DNA from: Pampus argenteus
Taxonomy: Eukaryota; Chordata; Actinopteri; Scombriformes; Stromateidae
Reading direction: 5' to 3'
Assembly (NCBI GenBank): GCA_036937835.1
Contig: CM072862.1
Location: 21,903,001 to 21,967,000 of the forward strand
Length of the DNA: 64,000 nt
Part shown: positions 56,101-64,000 of the stretch, one piece after another
Position numbering within the stretch: position 1 is the stretch's first letter
How the letters are laid out: the number at the start of each line of letters is the position of its first letter
Program-made: the position numbers and the translations under genes
Notes under the pieces: model-generated
The model's database searches: none
Told to the model about the DNA's origin: nothing
The model's input: the letters and a program-made list of their open reading frames with translations, nothing else

Positions 56101-59100
56101 AAAAAGAAAAAAACATTGTCTGTGTCAGACCAATATGAAAAGGTGAGAAGTTACCTGGTTTGTTTATTTATTGTTTATTTACAGCAGGAGCTCTGCCTCA
56201 CCATCATTTTTTTGCTTTATTATGTGACTGAGAACTAATAAAAACGGGGATAGGAGGGATATCTTTATAGTAACCAATAAAATGTCCCAGAGCTGAACCT
56301 GTGTGGTTACAGAAATAACTGCAAAAACAGCCTTTTTTTTATACTTTTCACAGTATAATTTACTAAGTGAAATACTAACCAGAGGAGAACAGCGGCACCG
56401 AGGGAACCTACTGCCAGGTCCACTAAACCATCATCATTCATGTCCATCACGCCATGGATACTGCGGCCAAAGTATTGCAGGCCAGGAGCCAAGTCTACTG
56501 CTGCTATCCTCTGAAACACAGACAGAGGACGAAATGTAACTGAAGATACGCGCCGACTACAAGAAATCTTACAGTGTTACATTATTAGAGCTCATTTATG
56601 CAATTAAAATGTTTAGTTTAAACAATCTTTGGTAATACAGTACATGACAAAAAAAGACAAAAACAGAACAAAACATAGAAACACTGGCATGGCCCTTTAA
56701 CTGTACTTTTTTTGGATACAGCCTACCTGTTTGTATTTGCGCAGTATTCTGTTCTGCTGACTGAAGAAAACATAAATGGCCCCTTTGTGGTCGTCTTCCA
56801 GCGGCGCTCCCACCACCAAGTCATTGAAGCCGTCACCGTTTAAATCAGGGACCGGAGCGAGGGATGAACCGAAGCGAGCGTTCTGGCCACCGTTATGGAT
56901 CTCCAACGTACCCTCGAGGATGAAACGATTCTGAAAAGAAACAGGAAGACTTAGTTGCCGTAAAGCTCGTGTCATCTTATTAATGCATTTATCCTTTGTT
57001 AGCTTTTGGAACATGTCTTACTAAAGCATGTTAATACAAGTACGATGGGGAAATCAATCAATCAATCATCATCAATATGACTTATACCATATTTTGTCAA
57101 AATTCTGAAGTATCCCTTTTAAGGGTTAAAGATTACAGACTATAATGCCTAGAAAATCACATGCAGCATGCAGACACCCTCATATATTCCTATAGTATGG
57201 GTACAATCAGGACAGAAGCTTTTTTTAGAAACAGAAGTATATGCTGTGTGAAAAATAGCACATATCTGTTGGTCAAAGAAAACCCTGTGTCCTATCTGCA
57301 GTAGTAGGACGATCCGTTCCTTCCGGCACAGTTCAGGCTTTCAAAGGGCTGATCTGTTCTTCAAATGATCTGCCATCCATATATATCGAGGTAGAGATTG
57401 TCGTCTTAATCTCCAAGCTCTCCATCCAGCTGAGTTTTGTTGTTTCAATTATCTCAAAACCATCTTCAGTCTAATCGTACTGTACGTTATACGTAAGGGG
57501 AAAAGTAACAAACAAGATCTTTTTTTTTTTAATCTAACAAAAGATAAAGTTTGGATCAGTCTGGACCCTTTAATTCTGCCTGTTTGAACTCAAATATCTT
57601 AAGCATCTTTCAAAAAAAAGTGAGGAATTTTGTCTCAGGATGATAAAAGAACTAAAGACTGCAGTATAGCTTTAGTATATTTGTTTGAATTTCTATTTTT
57701 AGCAAGTGTCAGACGGAAAATATGGAAGAGTTTTCAAAGAAAGCATTTGACAAATTGGAGCCAAATACCTGAGTCAAGCAGTAGTCATGCATGTCATTGC
57801 TCCACTTGGCATTTCAGCTCATAAGATAATTTAGAGTCGGCGGACGAAATATGAGATCGCCTGCTTTTTCAGTTGAATAAATGGGAAGGGAGTTGATTTA
57901 GGAAGGTAGTTTTTTAACTTCTCAGCTACCTGATGTGTGCATGTGTGGCAAAGCAGGAAGATTGAAGGAGAAATGGGGGGAAAAAATATATATTCAGCGG
58001 TGGTTTAAATTTGAAACATATGGTATGTGCAGAGGCCATGAAGGGTCACAGCCAGCCTGCAGCGGCTCAGGAGAAAGTTTAAAAATGCAGCTTCTATACG
58101 AGTTAGACAATGAATGGAAATTCATTTTTGACGAGCTGCCAGATTTAACTCTGTTTAGACTTGGACTTGCAGCTTTTTTTTTTTAAAGTTTGTTAAGTAA
58201 GTGCAAAGGAAAAATAATCCTATACTGTATGTACAATCATTTTACTCATTTGTTCTGACTGCATCTCAGCTATACCATCCACACATTTCTGATATACATC
58301 CCAATATAAGCGATAAAAATAAATATCTAGCATGAATTCCTGTATTCCAGATTTCATGGGAATCCATATGAAGCTGTGGTGAAAGTTCAGATCTTCCTCC
58401 TGTTCTTTCCCACGCTGTCAAAATCCTTTCATTCACAACTCCAGTGTCACCATATCTGACCACTGATCTATCGCTCCAATTCCGTCTTTCACGCCAACTA
58501 TTGTGCAAACCCACCTCCTCCACCTCCTCCTCCCCATCACCGCCATGACCTCAGTGATATTCAGGAAGATTTGGCTAAAGATTTCCATCAACCATCTGCT
58601 GGCTCCACTCCACTACTGCCAGTGTCTAGACTGTGGGACAATCCTCTCCTTTCTCCAGTCTCCTATCTCTATAAGAGCCTACGCTTAATGAACATGCCTT
58701 ATGTTCCTTATTGAACTGATAGCTGTAGAGATATTTCACTCAAAACTAAAAACTTAAACGGTGACACTAGTTGTTTAGATATTTCAGTCTAGACTGACTT
58801 TTTCGACCAACCAACTGGCCGACATTGCAATTTCTTGAGCCACGTCACTTGCATAGCAAATTGCAACCACGGTGACACATTTTTGAACTCATTTTCCAGA
58901 ACAAAAAAAATCACTGTGTAGTGTCTACAGCAACCTGAATTGACCACATTATAAATTTAATTGCGCTGCACGTTTTGGCATTATTGCCGCCCTGATGATG
59001 ACATTCACAGAGTGATTTCTTTCTGTTTGTTTTCGACTGGTAAATTTAGCCTGCCACCTGTGATGTGGTTTGGGTCACACCAGATATTTAAAGACCTTCT

Positions 59101-62100
59101 CTCCATGCCTGATCAATGGCTTCAAAAGCAGCTGACATTTATTATTCCAGTGAGCAAGACAGACTTGGATCAGTGGGAAATTTCCTTCTATTAAAAGAAA
59201 GTTCTCGCCTCCAAATGACTTGCTGGAAACGGGTTCAGAAGTGGCAGAATACTTTCCTGCTGAGTTCATACTACACATCTCATAAAAGTCTGCACACTGG
59301 TATGGCAAAGTTTTGATCTCCACATTTTGATCTGGACAAGGTCATGTGTCAAACGCCTGCCTGCACCATGTCAGTGTGTTAATTGTGGGGTCTGGTTTTC
59401 TGCGTGTTACTGGACACTCCTGTCGAGGTGTGTTACAAATTACTGGAGTTTGAACAGGTGTTAAACCAATTCACTAAAAAAAAAAAAAAGGTTTGATTGG
59501 TCCAGAGTTGATTAGGGTGATATTTGTACAGTGTGTGGCCTGCCTTTGTGTATTTGTTAAAGGTTGTAGAGTTTATACCCACCAGCTCTGTCACTCTGTA
59601 GATGTAGACCTTTCCCTTCTCCAACCCTCCATTGAAGAACATGGGAGCTGCCACCAAAAGGTTATCAGTCACACCGTCTCCATCAATATCCAGAGGTGCA
59701 ATCTCACTGCCGTAATAAGAGCCAATCTAAAAAAGAAAAAAAAGATGTATATGCTTGTCATGCTCAGTATTTGTTAGCTTTAATCCTCAACATTTAGTTG
59801 AATCAGTGACTTCTGTGAATTTAAATTCTACGACAAATGCCACCAACAATATATATATATATATATATGTCTATTATATCCCCTGATATTCTTGATTTCT
59901 TCCCCACTGTTTGATAATCTGCAGGTTTTTCAGGGTTTGATGAATTACTGATGGTCTGGAGTGGCTTTTAAACTTGACTATATACAAATGTGGGCATGTG
60001 TTGTGTCAATGCAAGTGCTCAGAGTCCTGACACGTTTGTGGGAGCTTTTACAAAGAGAGGCTGCATCAGTAACTGGATGGAACATCATCTATTGGTTTTC
60101 AGATTAGAAACATGTGTCTATATATATATATAAAAAAGCTCTTTTCAAAGCTCTTTTCTTATGAGTTGAGAGATGAAGAAAGGTTTCTGCAAAAAAACAT
60201 CTGCTGTTTTGGATGAGCTGTTGCTGACAAGGTACAATGTAAACTGCTGCAGGATTACTTCAGGCTCGCAGCCTGTGAAGAGTTGCCAGTTATGAGTGTA
60301 GTGGTCATTAACACACACACACACAGCGCCACATCCACTTGAAATGATGATCGCTTTTAAATTTAGACGGAGATTGTGACATTAAATCTTGCCGATGATT
60401 TGATGTGCATTTACAGTCCTAATGTTGGGGTTATATAACGACAACAATACAAATTTATACCACCAAATCAAACAAATAACAGAGATTTGACACACCAAAT
60501 CAGTCCTTTTATCAACTCGCTCTCGTGCGTGTGCAGTGTGTAATGTTTATGTCATTTGGACTGTAGCAGTGAAACGGACTCATTTTATTGAAGCTAAAAT
60601 TTCAAAATGAAAATCCTTTTGGCCTATTGGTCTTTTCCATTGAAAAATACTGCATGTCGTGATCATTTTTCCGACCATTTTGTCTTATTTTATGTGTTCG
60701 TGAATTGGAATAATTGATATGCCCTTTAAAGTTAAATATACGGAAAATACTTGGTACCAAAATGTTAAAAACAGAGAGAGAGAGAGTGAGATGAGATTTA
60801 TCCAAAAATGTAGCTGAAAGCGTACTGGCACAGTTGGTTTTTCATGCACATTATGTAAAATGCCCCTTGATGAAAAAAGGTTAATGTTGAAGTTGATGGA
60901 AAGGTTGCATTTTGGCACCTCTAGTGGTAGCATCAAAAGACACTGTGGCAGGATGCACTGCAAGGGGCTAATGGGCTGAAAGCTACAGTCACAGTAAGAA
61001 TATTTGGCAAAACTAATTTATTTTAGACAAGGCTTTACTGTAGCTGATAAGCTTTTCTACAAATAAGTAAATTGTTGGATCGCCTACCTGCTGGCCTTTG
61101 AGGGAGTGCAGGATGGTGAGGTTGCCCGAGTTCTTCAGAGTGAAGATGATGACTTTCCCGGTGTGGTTGAAGCGTGGAGCTCCTGCTACGAGTAGACGAC
61201 CATTTCTGGCTGACACCACAGACGTCACTGTATAACCTGATCATATAAAAAACACACACACATACACACACATGAACTCTGCCTCGATTCACCAGATAAT
61301 AAATTGAAAAGTAACCCACAAAGGATATTACACGTGATGTTTGTAATCCTTTATTTATTAAATCCTGGCTATGCTCTTTGTTCCACTGTTGGTGTGTGTT
61401 TAGGGTCATGAGCTTGACCTTTAGGTTGAGTTTCATAGTCGTCATCTGTATGACTCAAGGAAAAATTGTAAAACATTGCAATTTAAGGAGTTAAAAAAAA
61501 TACTCAATGAGCTGGATTCAGTTACGCAGAGCAGGATGTTCTGGTTTTTCAGGTTTCTTCTTCTATTTCGTCTTTTCCCACAAAAAAAAATAAAAAATTC
61601 CACTCGCTCTCCGTCTACTTTTCCACCTTCATACCATCTTTTTTTTTTCTCCCCCCAGCTTTAACTTTCTCTCTCTAGCTGTCCAAAATTATGCTTCCAC
61701 CTCATATTACTATTGAGTCTAGAAGGGTATTGGCAGCCTGGTGGATAAGAGCAGAGACAAACCACTGATTGTAAAAGCAGAGGTCTGTGGTGGTGAAGTG
61801 AGATGGGTGCTGGACGTGAAGGGAAGCACTGGAGCAGTGGGGCACTTTATAGAGATCGGTTGCAGCTATAACAGTCGGTCCCTAAACCACAGGTCTTGCA
61901 CATGGAGACATGTATGGCTGTCTTGGTGCAAGACCTGGTCCATCAAAATCCAGTCCTGGTTTTTCTGCTTCTTAAAGAGTATTTCTCTATAACTCTCTCT
62001 ATACCCACCCAAGTAGGCACCATGGTTTTTCAGCTCTTCAGGGAACTCCAGTATGTAGGAAGACTTGGGAGGGACCACTTTCCCCTGGCGTGTTTCCTTC

Positions 62101-62153
62101 AGCACTGCTCCATTCCAATCATAAGCCCCAACAGCACCCACCAGAATCCCATC
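46184..62153 (-). CDS. itga11: Integrin alpha-11-like gene, 3' 20 exons (5' end outside window)
   Basis: Alpha subunit of a collagen-binding integrin that pairs with beta-1 at the plasma membrane. The recovered 811 codons begin right after the I domain at DGILVGAVGAYDW. Calcium-binding FG-GAP blades follow: DIDGDGVTD (111-119), DLNGDGFND (175-183) and DMNDDGLVD (237-245). Then come thigh and calf domains, a transmembrane helix (about 764-785) and a short tail starting KLGFF. Human ITGA11 has about 810 residues over the same span, so nothing appears to be missing. Alpha-11 is preferred over alpha-10, -1 or -2 because WIIVGSTLGG and the LALWKLGFF junction match it in memory, as do LEDPDHGP-like and PRFNHTGKV segments. 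The tail after KLGFF differs from human. The I domain and signal peptide should lie to the right of 64000. Confidence 0.9.
46262..46954 (-). other. Integrin last intron, and the intron at 47069-47830
   Basis: Both are 0.7-0.8 kb and hold only CTCF-like motifs (46742, 47367) and a short TA run (47165-47180). Confidence 0.8.
46955..47068 (-). CDS. itga11: Integrin alpha-11 exon: transmembrane helix
   Basis: Thirty-eight codons. IILEIRKEGDYRIPT is followed by a helix of about 22 residues from WIIVGSTLGG to LALWK. It ends before gtaagt, exactly ahead of the LGFF part of the tail motif. Confidence 0.95.
47367..47380 (+). promoter_or_regulatory. CTCF-like motif in integrin intron
   Basis: CCAATAGATGGCAG fits the CTCF core with one mismatch. 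A weaker relative (CCAGAGGGTGGCAG) is at 46742-46755 in the neighbouring intron. Confidence 0.3.
47831..47926 (-). CDS. itga11: Integrin alpha-11 exon: membrane-proximal calf-2
   Basis: Thirty-two codons, LKFKILELVTSASVELPSSS then CMFLHEERPVRH before gtgagt. Confidence 0.9.
48110..48220 (-). CDS. itga11: Integrin alpha-11 exon: calf-2 region
   Basis: Thirty-seven codons, NRSNTLTLPIQCTVNVASYR to TGVLRIDTLHA before gtgagt. It begins with an N-glycosylation sequon (NRS). Confidence 0.9.
48316..48399 (-). CDS. itga11: Integrin alpha-11 exon: divergent calf-2 loop
   Basis: Twenty-eight codons, RDGTRCLPPQHVAQSRSSPE then DLSRFSRL. It is Arg/Ser-rich and the least conserved exon in the gene. Phase 0 at both ends supports it. 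Confidence 0.8.
48718..48831 (-). CDS. itga11: Integrin alpha-11 exon: calf-2 region
   Basis: Thirty-eight codons. IQNLGYFPVNDLQLNIEVPE is followed by GNQLLQISDFHIDQ, then gtgaat. Confidence 0.92.
48934..49024 (-). CDS. itga11: Integrin alpha-11 exon: calf region
   Basis: Reads DSNPTRYDIKSELSLEEPGV and ends GPPFNFTFQ before gtgaga. Sequon NFT. Confidence 0.9.
49349..49432 (-). CDS. itga11: Integrin alpha-11 exon: calf region
   Basis: Reads DGEEISTADNFNDIYYLLKY and ends ADLLFT plus AG before gtattt. The LKYEADLLFTR pattern is shared with alpha-11. Confidence 0.9.
49682..49758 (-). CDS. itga11: Integrin alpha-11 exon: calf-1 region
   Basis: Reads VTFRLEFEFSRTVFLEHIRV and ends LEAS plus AG before gtgtgg, phase 2. 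Confidence 0.9.
50113..50151 (+). repeat. (AC)n microsatellite, integrin intron
   Basis: About 19 units, 120 bases before the AGAGG array. Confidence 0.95.
50271..50419 (+). repeat. (AGAGG)n pentanucleotide array, about 30 copies
   Basis: 149 bases of uninterrupted AGAGG units within the integrin alpha-11 intron 49759-52893. It is pure purine on plus and pure pyrimidine in the transcript. It also creates long meaningless ORFs on both strands. Confidence 0.98.
50741..50766 (+). repeat. (CA)n microsatellite, integrin intron
   Basis: About 12 units. Confidence 0.93.
52894..52992 (-). CDS. itga11: Integrin alpha-11 exon: calf-1 region
   Basis: Thirty-three codons, DNSDIKIECYIDDKLRNEKI then CNVSAPFMRAKSQ. 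The acceptor gatcaag has only a short pyrimidine stretch, with an A-rich run (transcript sense) behind it. The reading frame and family match support it. Confidence 0.88.
53091..53301 (-). CDS. itga11: Integrin alpha-11 exon: thigh/calf region
   Basis: Seventy-one codons ending RLNITYTPNLRFSSLIIK before gtatga. VRLENKGENAYNARLNIT matches the alpha-11 pattern. The N-terminal half, QFCAQPVQSHSAFCRHV, is poorly conserved compared with human. Confidence 0.88.
53393..53419 (+). repeat. (GT)n microsatellite beside integrin donor
   Basis: About 13 units, starting 25 bases past the donor of the exon at 53445-53530. Confidence 0.95.
53445..53530 (-). CDS. itga11: Integrin alpha-11 exon: thigh domain, overlapping donor sites
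   Basis: Reads LPFWNGCDEDDRCIPELALQ and ends ACTCGAAA before gtaggt. A second donor four bases further (gtacac) would include an in-frame TAG, so the first must be used for full-length protein. Phase 2 at the end. Confidence 0.88.
53586..53612 (+). repeat. (TAA)n repeat, integrin intron
   Basis: About nine units between two closely spaced exons. Confidence 0.92.
53640..53750 (-). CDS. itga11: Integrin alpha-11 exon: thigh domain
   Basis: Thirty-seven codons, ETTDYARPIVFAAQVGLQDP to DESWPTVVRTE, phase 0 at both ends. The QDPDQGPVLDESWPT segment resembles human alpha-11. Confidence 0.92.
54080..54219 (-). CDS. itga11: Integrin alpha-11 exon: thigh domain
   Basis: Reads GIKYNVSIAERRFNPRAVLD and ends EICEHIYFHVM before gtgagg. 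Sequons NVS and NLT are present. Confidence 0.92.
54220..55921 (-). other. Integrin intron, 1.7 kb
   Basis: No recognisable element apart from short homopolymers. The intron at 53751-54079 is likewise empty except for a T-run and A-run. Confidence 0.8.
55922..56088 (-). CDS. itga11: Integrin alpha-11 exon: start of thigh domain
   Basis: Window residues 258-313. It reads SQSVIRIYTTVRFEPSKVNI, then KDCQRGGKDVTCMSAIVCF with sequon NIT. Phase 1 at the end before gtaagc. Confidence 0.9.
56380..56510 (-). CDS. itga11: Integrin alpha-11 exon: last FG-GAP blade
   Basis: RIAAVDLAPGLQYFGRSIHG leads to the calcium loop DMNDDGLVDLAVGSLG. It ends in a split Trp codon (TG then G) before gttagt. Confidence 0.93.
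56727..56930 (-). CDS. itga11: Integrin alpha-11 exon: FG-GAP blade with Ca site
   Basis: Sixty-eight codons. It starts NRFILEGTLEIHNGGQNARF, has DLNGDGFNDLVVGAPLEDDH, and ends RILRKYKQ before gtaggc. Confidence 0.93.
56931..59582 (-). other. Integrin intron, 2.65 kb
   Basis: No exon needed here: the flanking exons join directly as RVTEL and NRFILEG in the family order. Nothing else recognised. Confidence 0.8.
59583..59726 (-). CDS. itga11: Integrin alpha-11 exon: FG-GAP blade with Ca site
   Basis: Forty-eight codons. IGSYYGSEIAPLDIDGDGVT carries the first clear DxDxDG calcium loop of the window. It ends KGKVYIYRVTEL before gtgggt. Confidence 0.92.
59845..59869 (+). repeat. (AT)n microsatellite, integrin intron
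   Basis: About 12 units. Confidence 0.93.
61088..61236 (-). CDS. itga11: Integrin alpha-11 exon: propeller
   Basis: Window residues 49-98. It reads YTVTSVVSARNGRLLVAGAP, then RFNHTGKVIIF with sequon NHT. It ends SLKGQQ before gtaggc, phase 0. Confidence 0.92.
62009..62153 (-). CDS. itga11: Integrin alpha-11 exon: propeller blade after the I domain
   Basis: Window residues 1-48 plus one base. It reads DGILVGAVGAYDWNGAVLKE and ends FPEELKNHGAYL plus G before gtgggt. This is the first coding exon of the gene found in the window. Confidence 0.92.
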
Positions 62154-64000
62154 CTGTAGGTGCAGTAAAGTTCATTTTCAGTAATAGAAAATGACCTGCC
62201 TGTATTGCATAGTGATGACAATATGATCATGGAGCATATCAAAGTGTGACCACCATTTTTTAAGGACAGTATGTGTGTGTTTACATACTGTAGTTTTAGA
62301 TTAATAATAGTGTTACTCAATTTGCGATAAAACCTAATCCTGCTATTACGAAGCTATATTCTGGATGGATTTAGCCATATCTGATAACTTTCATGCAGAT
62401 GTTACAGATGACCCTTTTATAGAAACTAATGGCCCATGTTACGCTCTCGCAAACAAACCAATAAAAGTTTAAATCTGCTCATCCACATCCAAGATATTTT
62501 TCTTTAAAAGTTAGGGTTTTAAAAAACCACTGGCTGGACTGCATTCATGATGCACTCGGCAGCTACTCCATCAACAGTTTCAAAAAGCTTCACTAAAACA
62601 TTTTCATAATTACAATACAATTCATCCATAGTGTGCAAAAAAAAAAGAAAAATCTGCCTTGTAGTTCATTATCAAATCTTGATTAGTGTGTATTTATGAC
62701 TCTTCATTCAACAAAGGAAACAAACAAGAAAAGTGCAATTAGCAGAAGACACAAGGAGGGAGAGAGGAGGGATCTTTCATGGTTCACCATACTTTGGATC
62801 TCTGACATTGTAATTACAGGGTCGCTCTACTTAATGAGATCATGTTTTTTTTTTTTCATCTTTCGCCGTACACAAAATGCCGACAACAAATTTTCCAGTG
62901 TTTTAACATATGCTGGAAGGATGCGATTTCCTTCCTGAAAGATGGAATTGTGTGCTCACCGAGCTTTTCACTACGTCACTCTCTGACAGCAGCGTTATGC
63001 CTATGTGGTTGTCTGTTATGGTCAACATGGTCTCCATGGCAAATGAATGAAACCCCAAAACAGCTCAACCAGTGACCTATTTTCTACAGCAGTAGCAAAT
63101 ATAGACATGCTGCTGTGTGCCTTTGCTTTGGTTTTGGAAGTCAACTCTTTTTTTTTTTACTGAAGGAGGTCAGAGTGGTGATTCTACATAAATATACTGT
63201 AAACTTTATGTATACTAGGTACACAAACAGTGAGCTACTCAAACAACACACAGAGACATTGCTTTGCGGGACTCGTCTGGATAGTATTTGACATAAGCAA
63301 CCATCACATTCAGGAAAACCATCTGGTGTGCCCTCAGGAGTGTTTTTCTCCCTTACATTCTTTCCAATAAGTTATCCTACTCTCAACACCCAGGTTTGGT
63401 GTTGTTGAGCATCTCTGGAATCTGTCCTCGTGGAGAGAATTTCCAGCCATTCCTGCCACCCAGCTGCATATTTATTTTTCATCACAAATGGGATACATAC
63501 TCATTTCTCCCTTGACAAATCACACTGTGAAGGGGAACTGGAAAATCAAAGCAGTTGCCTGCCAGAAAACGTCTGGATGTGACCAGAGACAGAGAGAGAG
63601 GAATCAATTAATTGTTATGAACAGCAGGTACAGTAGAGACGCGCCTTATCTCCCTCCTCCAGCTGTGTCACCTTCAAAACCAACACACCTGCAACTATCT
63701 GCTCTCAGATACAAATCATAAACCTCTAGGAAGTAAAAAAAAAAAAAAAAGGAAAACAACCCATTCTGCAGCTGAACTGTTTCAATCTGTCTCAGCTTTC
63801 TCGTTAATATGTTTCCCAGGGGAACAAGTGGTATCTTATTTCCCCATCGCTGCATGGCTGAAGTGGAAAAAAAAAACAAAAAACGCCTGTCTCTTCTGTC
63901 AGGGGCTCCTAAATCAGGATGACCTAAACCTCTGGGGCCACACAGCAGGGCCCTCAGGGGGGGACTAGAAGGTGATAAATGGCAGGTTGTGGGGAGGTGT
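62154..64000 (-). other. Integrin intron running off the right edge
   Basis: I looked for the exon expected just upstream, ending the I-domain region, and did not find it. It should lie to the right of the window. Confidence 0.7.

Larger units (their letters stand above)
59727..62008 (-). other. Two integrin introns (59727-61087, 61237-62008)
   Basis: Hold an AT repeat (59845-59869), a GA run near 60773-60786 and pyrimidine-rich stretches near 61600-61680. No coding sequence outside the exon at 61088-61236. Confidence 0.8.

Noticed and set aside
1..64000. CRISPR array, phage, plasmid or bacterial operon
   Set aside because: All tandem repeats are simple microsatellites without spacers, and all genes are spliced vertebrate genes or a vertebrate GPCR.

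Overview
This is a vertebrate genomic window, almost certainly from a ray-finned (teleost) fish. The evidence is compact multi-exon genes with GT-AG introns, many dinucleotide microsatellites, dispersed repeat fragments of kinds common in percomorph fish, and proteins that align end to end with vertebrate families. I assembled the gene models by hand, splicing exons in phase and comparing them with my memory of the human proteins. No database search was run.

Positions 1-39949 (minus strand) hold the 5' and central part of an ADAMTS7 gene, a secreted zinc metalloprotease of the extracellular matrix. Nineteen coding exons are recovered, giving about 1400 codons. In order they encode the signal peptide, prodomain, catalytic domain with a complete zinc site, disintegrin-like domain, first thrombospondin repeat, cysteine-rich domain, spacer, three more thrombospondin repeats and most of the mucin-like region. 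The gene runs off the left edge inside the large mucin exon. The missing 3' part should encode the C-terminal thrombospondin repeats and PLAC domain.

Positions 39950-41490 are the shared upstream region of two divergently transcribed genes. On the right is an intronless class A GPCR of the relaxin-3/INSL5 receptor type (RXFP3-like), CDS 41491-42636 on the plus strand. It has a CCAAT box, an E-box and a TATA box, four short upstream ORFs and a downstream AATAAA.

Positions 42890-46183 are intergenic sequence plus the 3' UTR of the next gene. They contain an LTR-like transposon remnant and a short dispersed-repeat fragment. From 46184 rightward (minus strand) lies the 3' two thirds of an integrin alpha-11-like gene, 20 exons and 811 codons. 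These run from the first beta-propeller blade after the I domain to the cytoplasmic tail. Its 5' exons (signal peptide, first blades, I domain) lie beyond position 64000.

The three genes are not an operon. ADAMTS7 and integrin alpha-11 both act at the cell-matrix interface, and both map to human 15q23-q25. The GPCR is of interest because human RXFP3 sits beside ADAMTS12, the paralogue of ADAMTS7. The window therefore looks like one arm of an ancient duplicated block that kept a receptor copy mammals appear to lack at this place. I saw no undescribed defence, CRISPR or bacterial-type system, and no RNA gene I can support.
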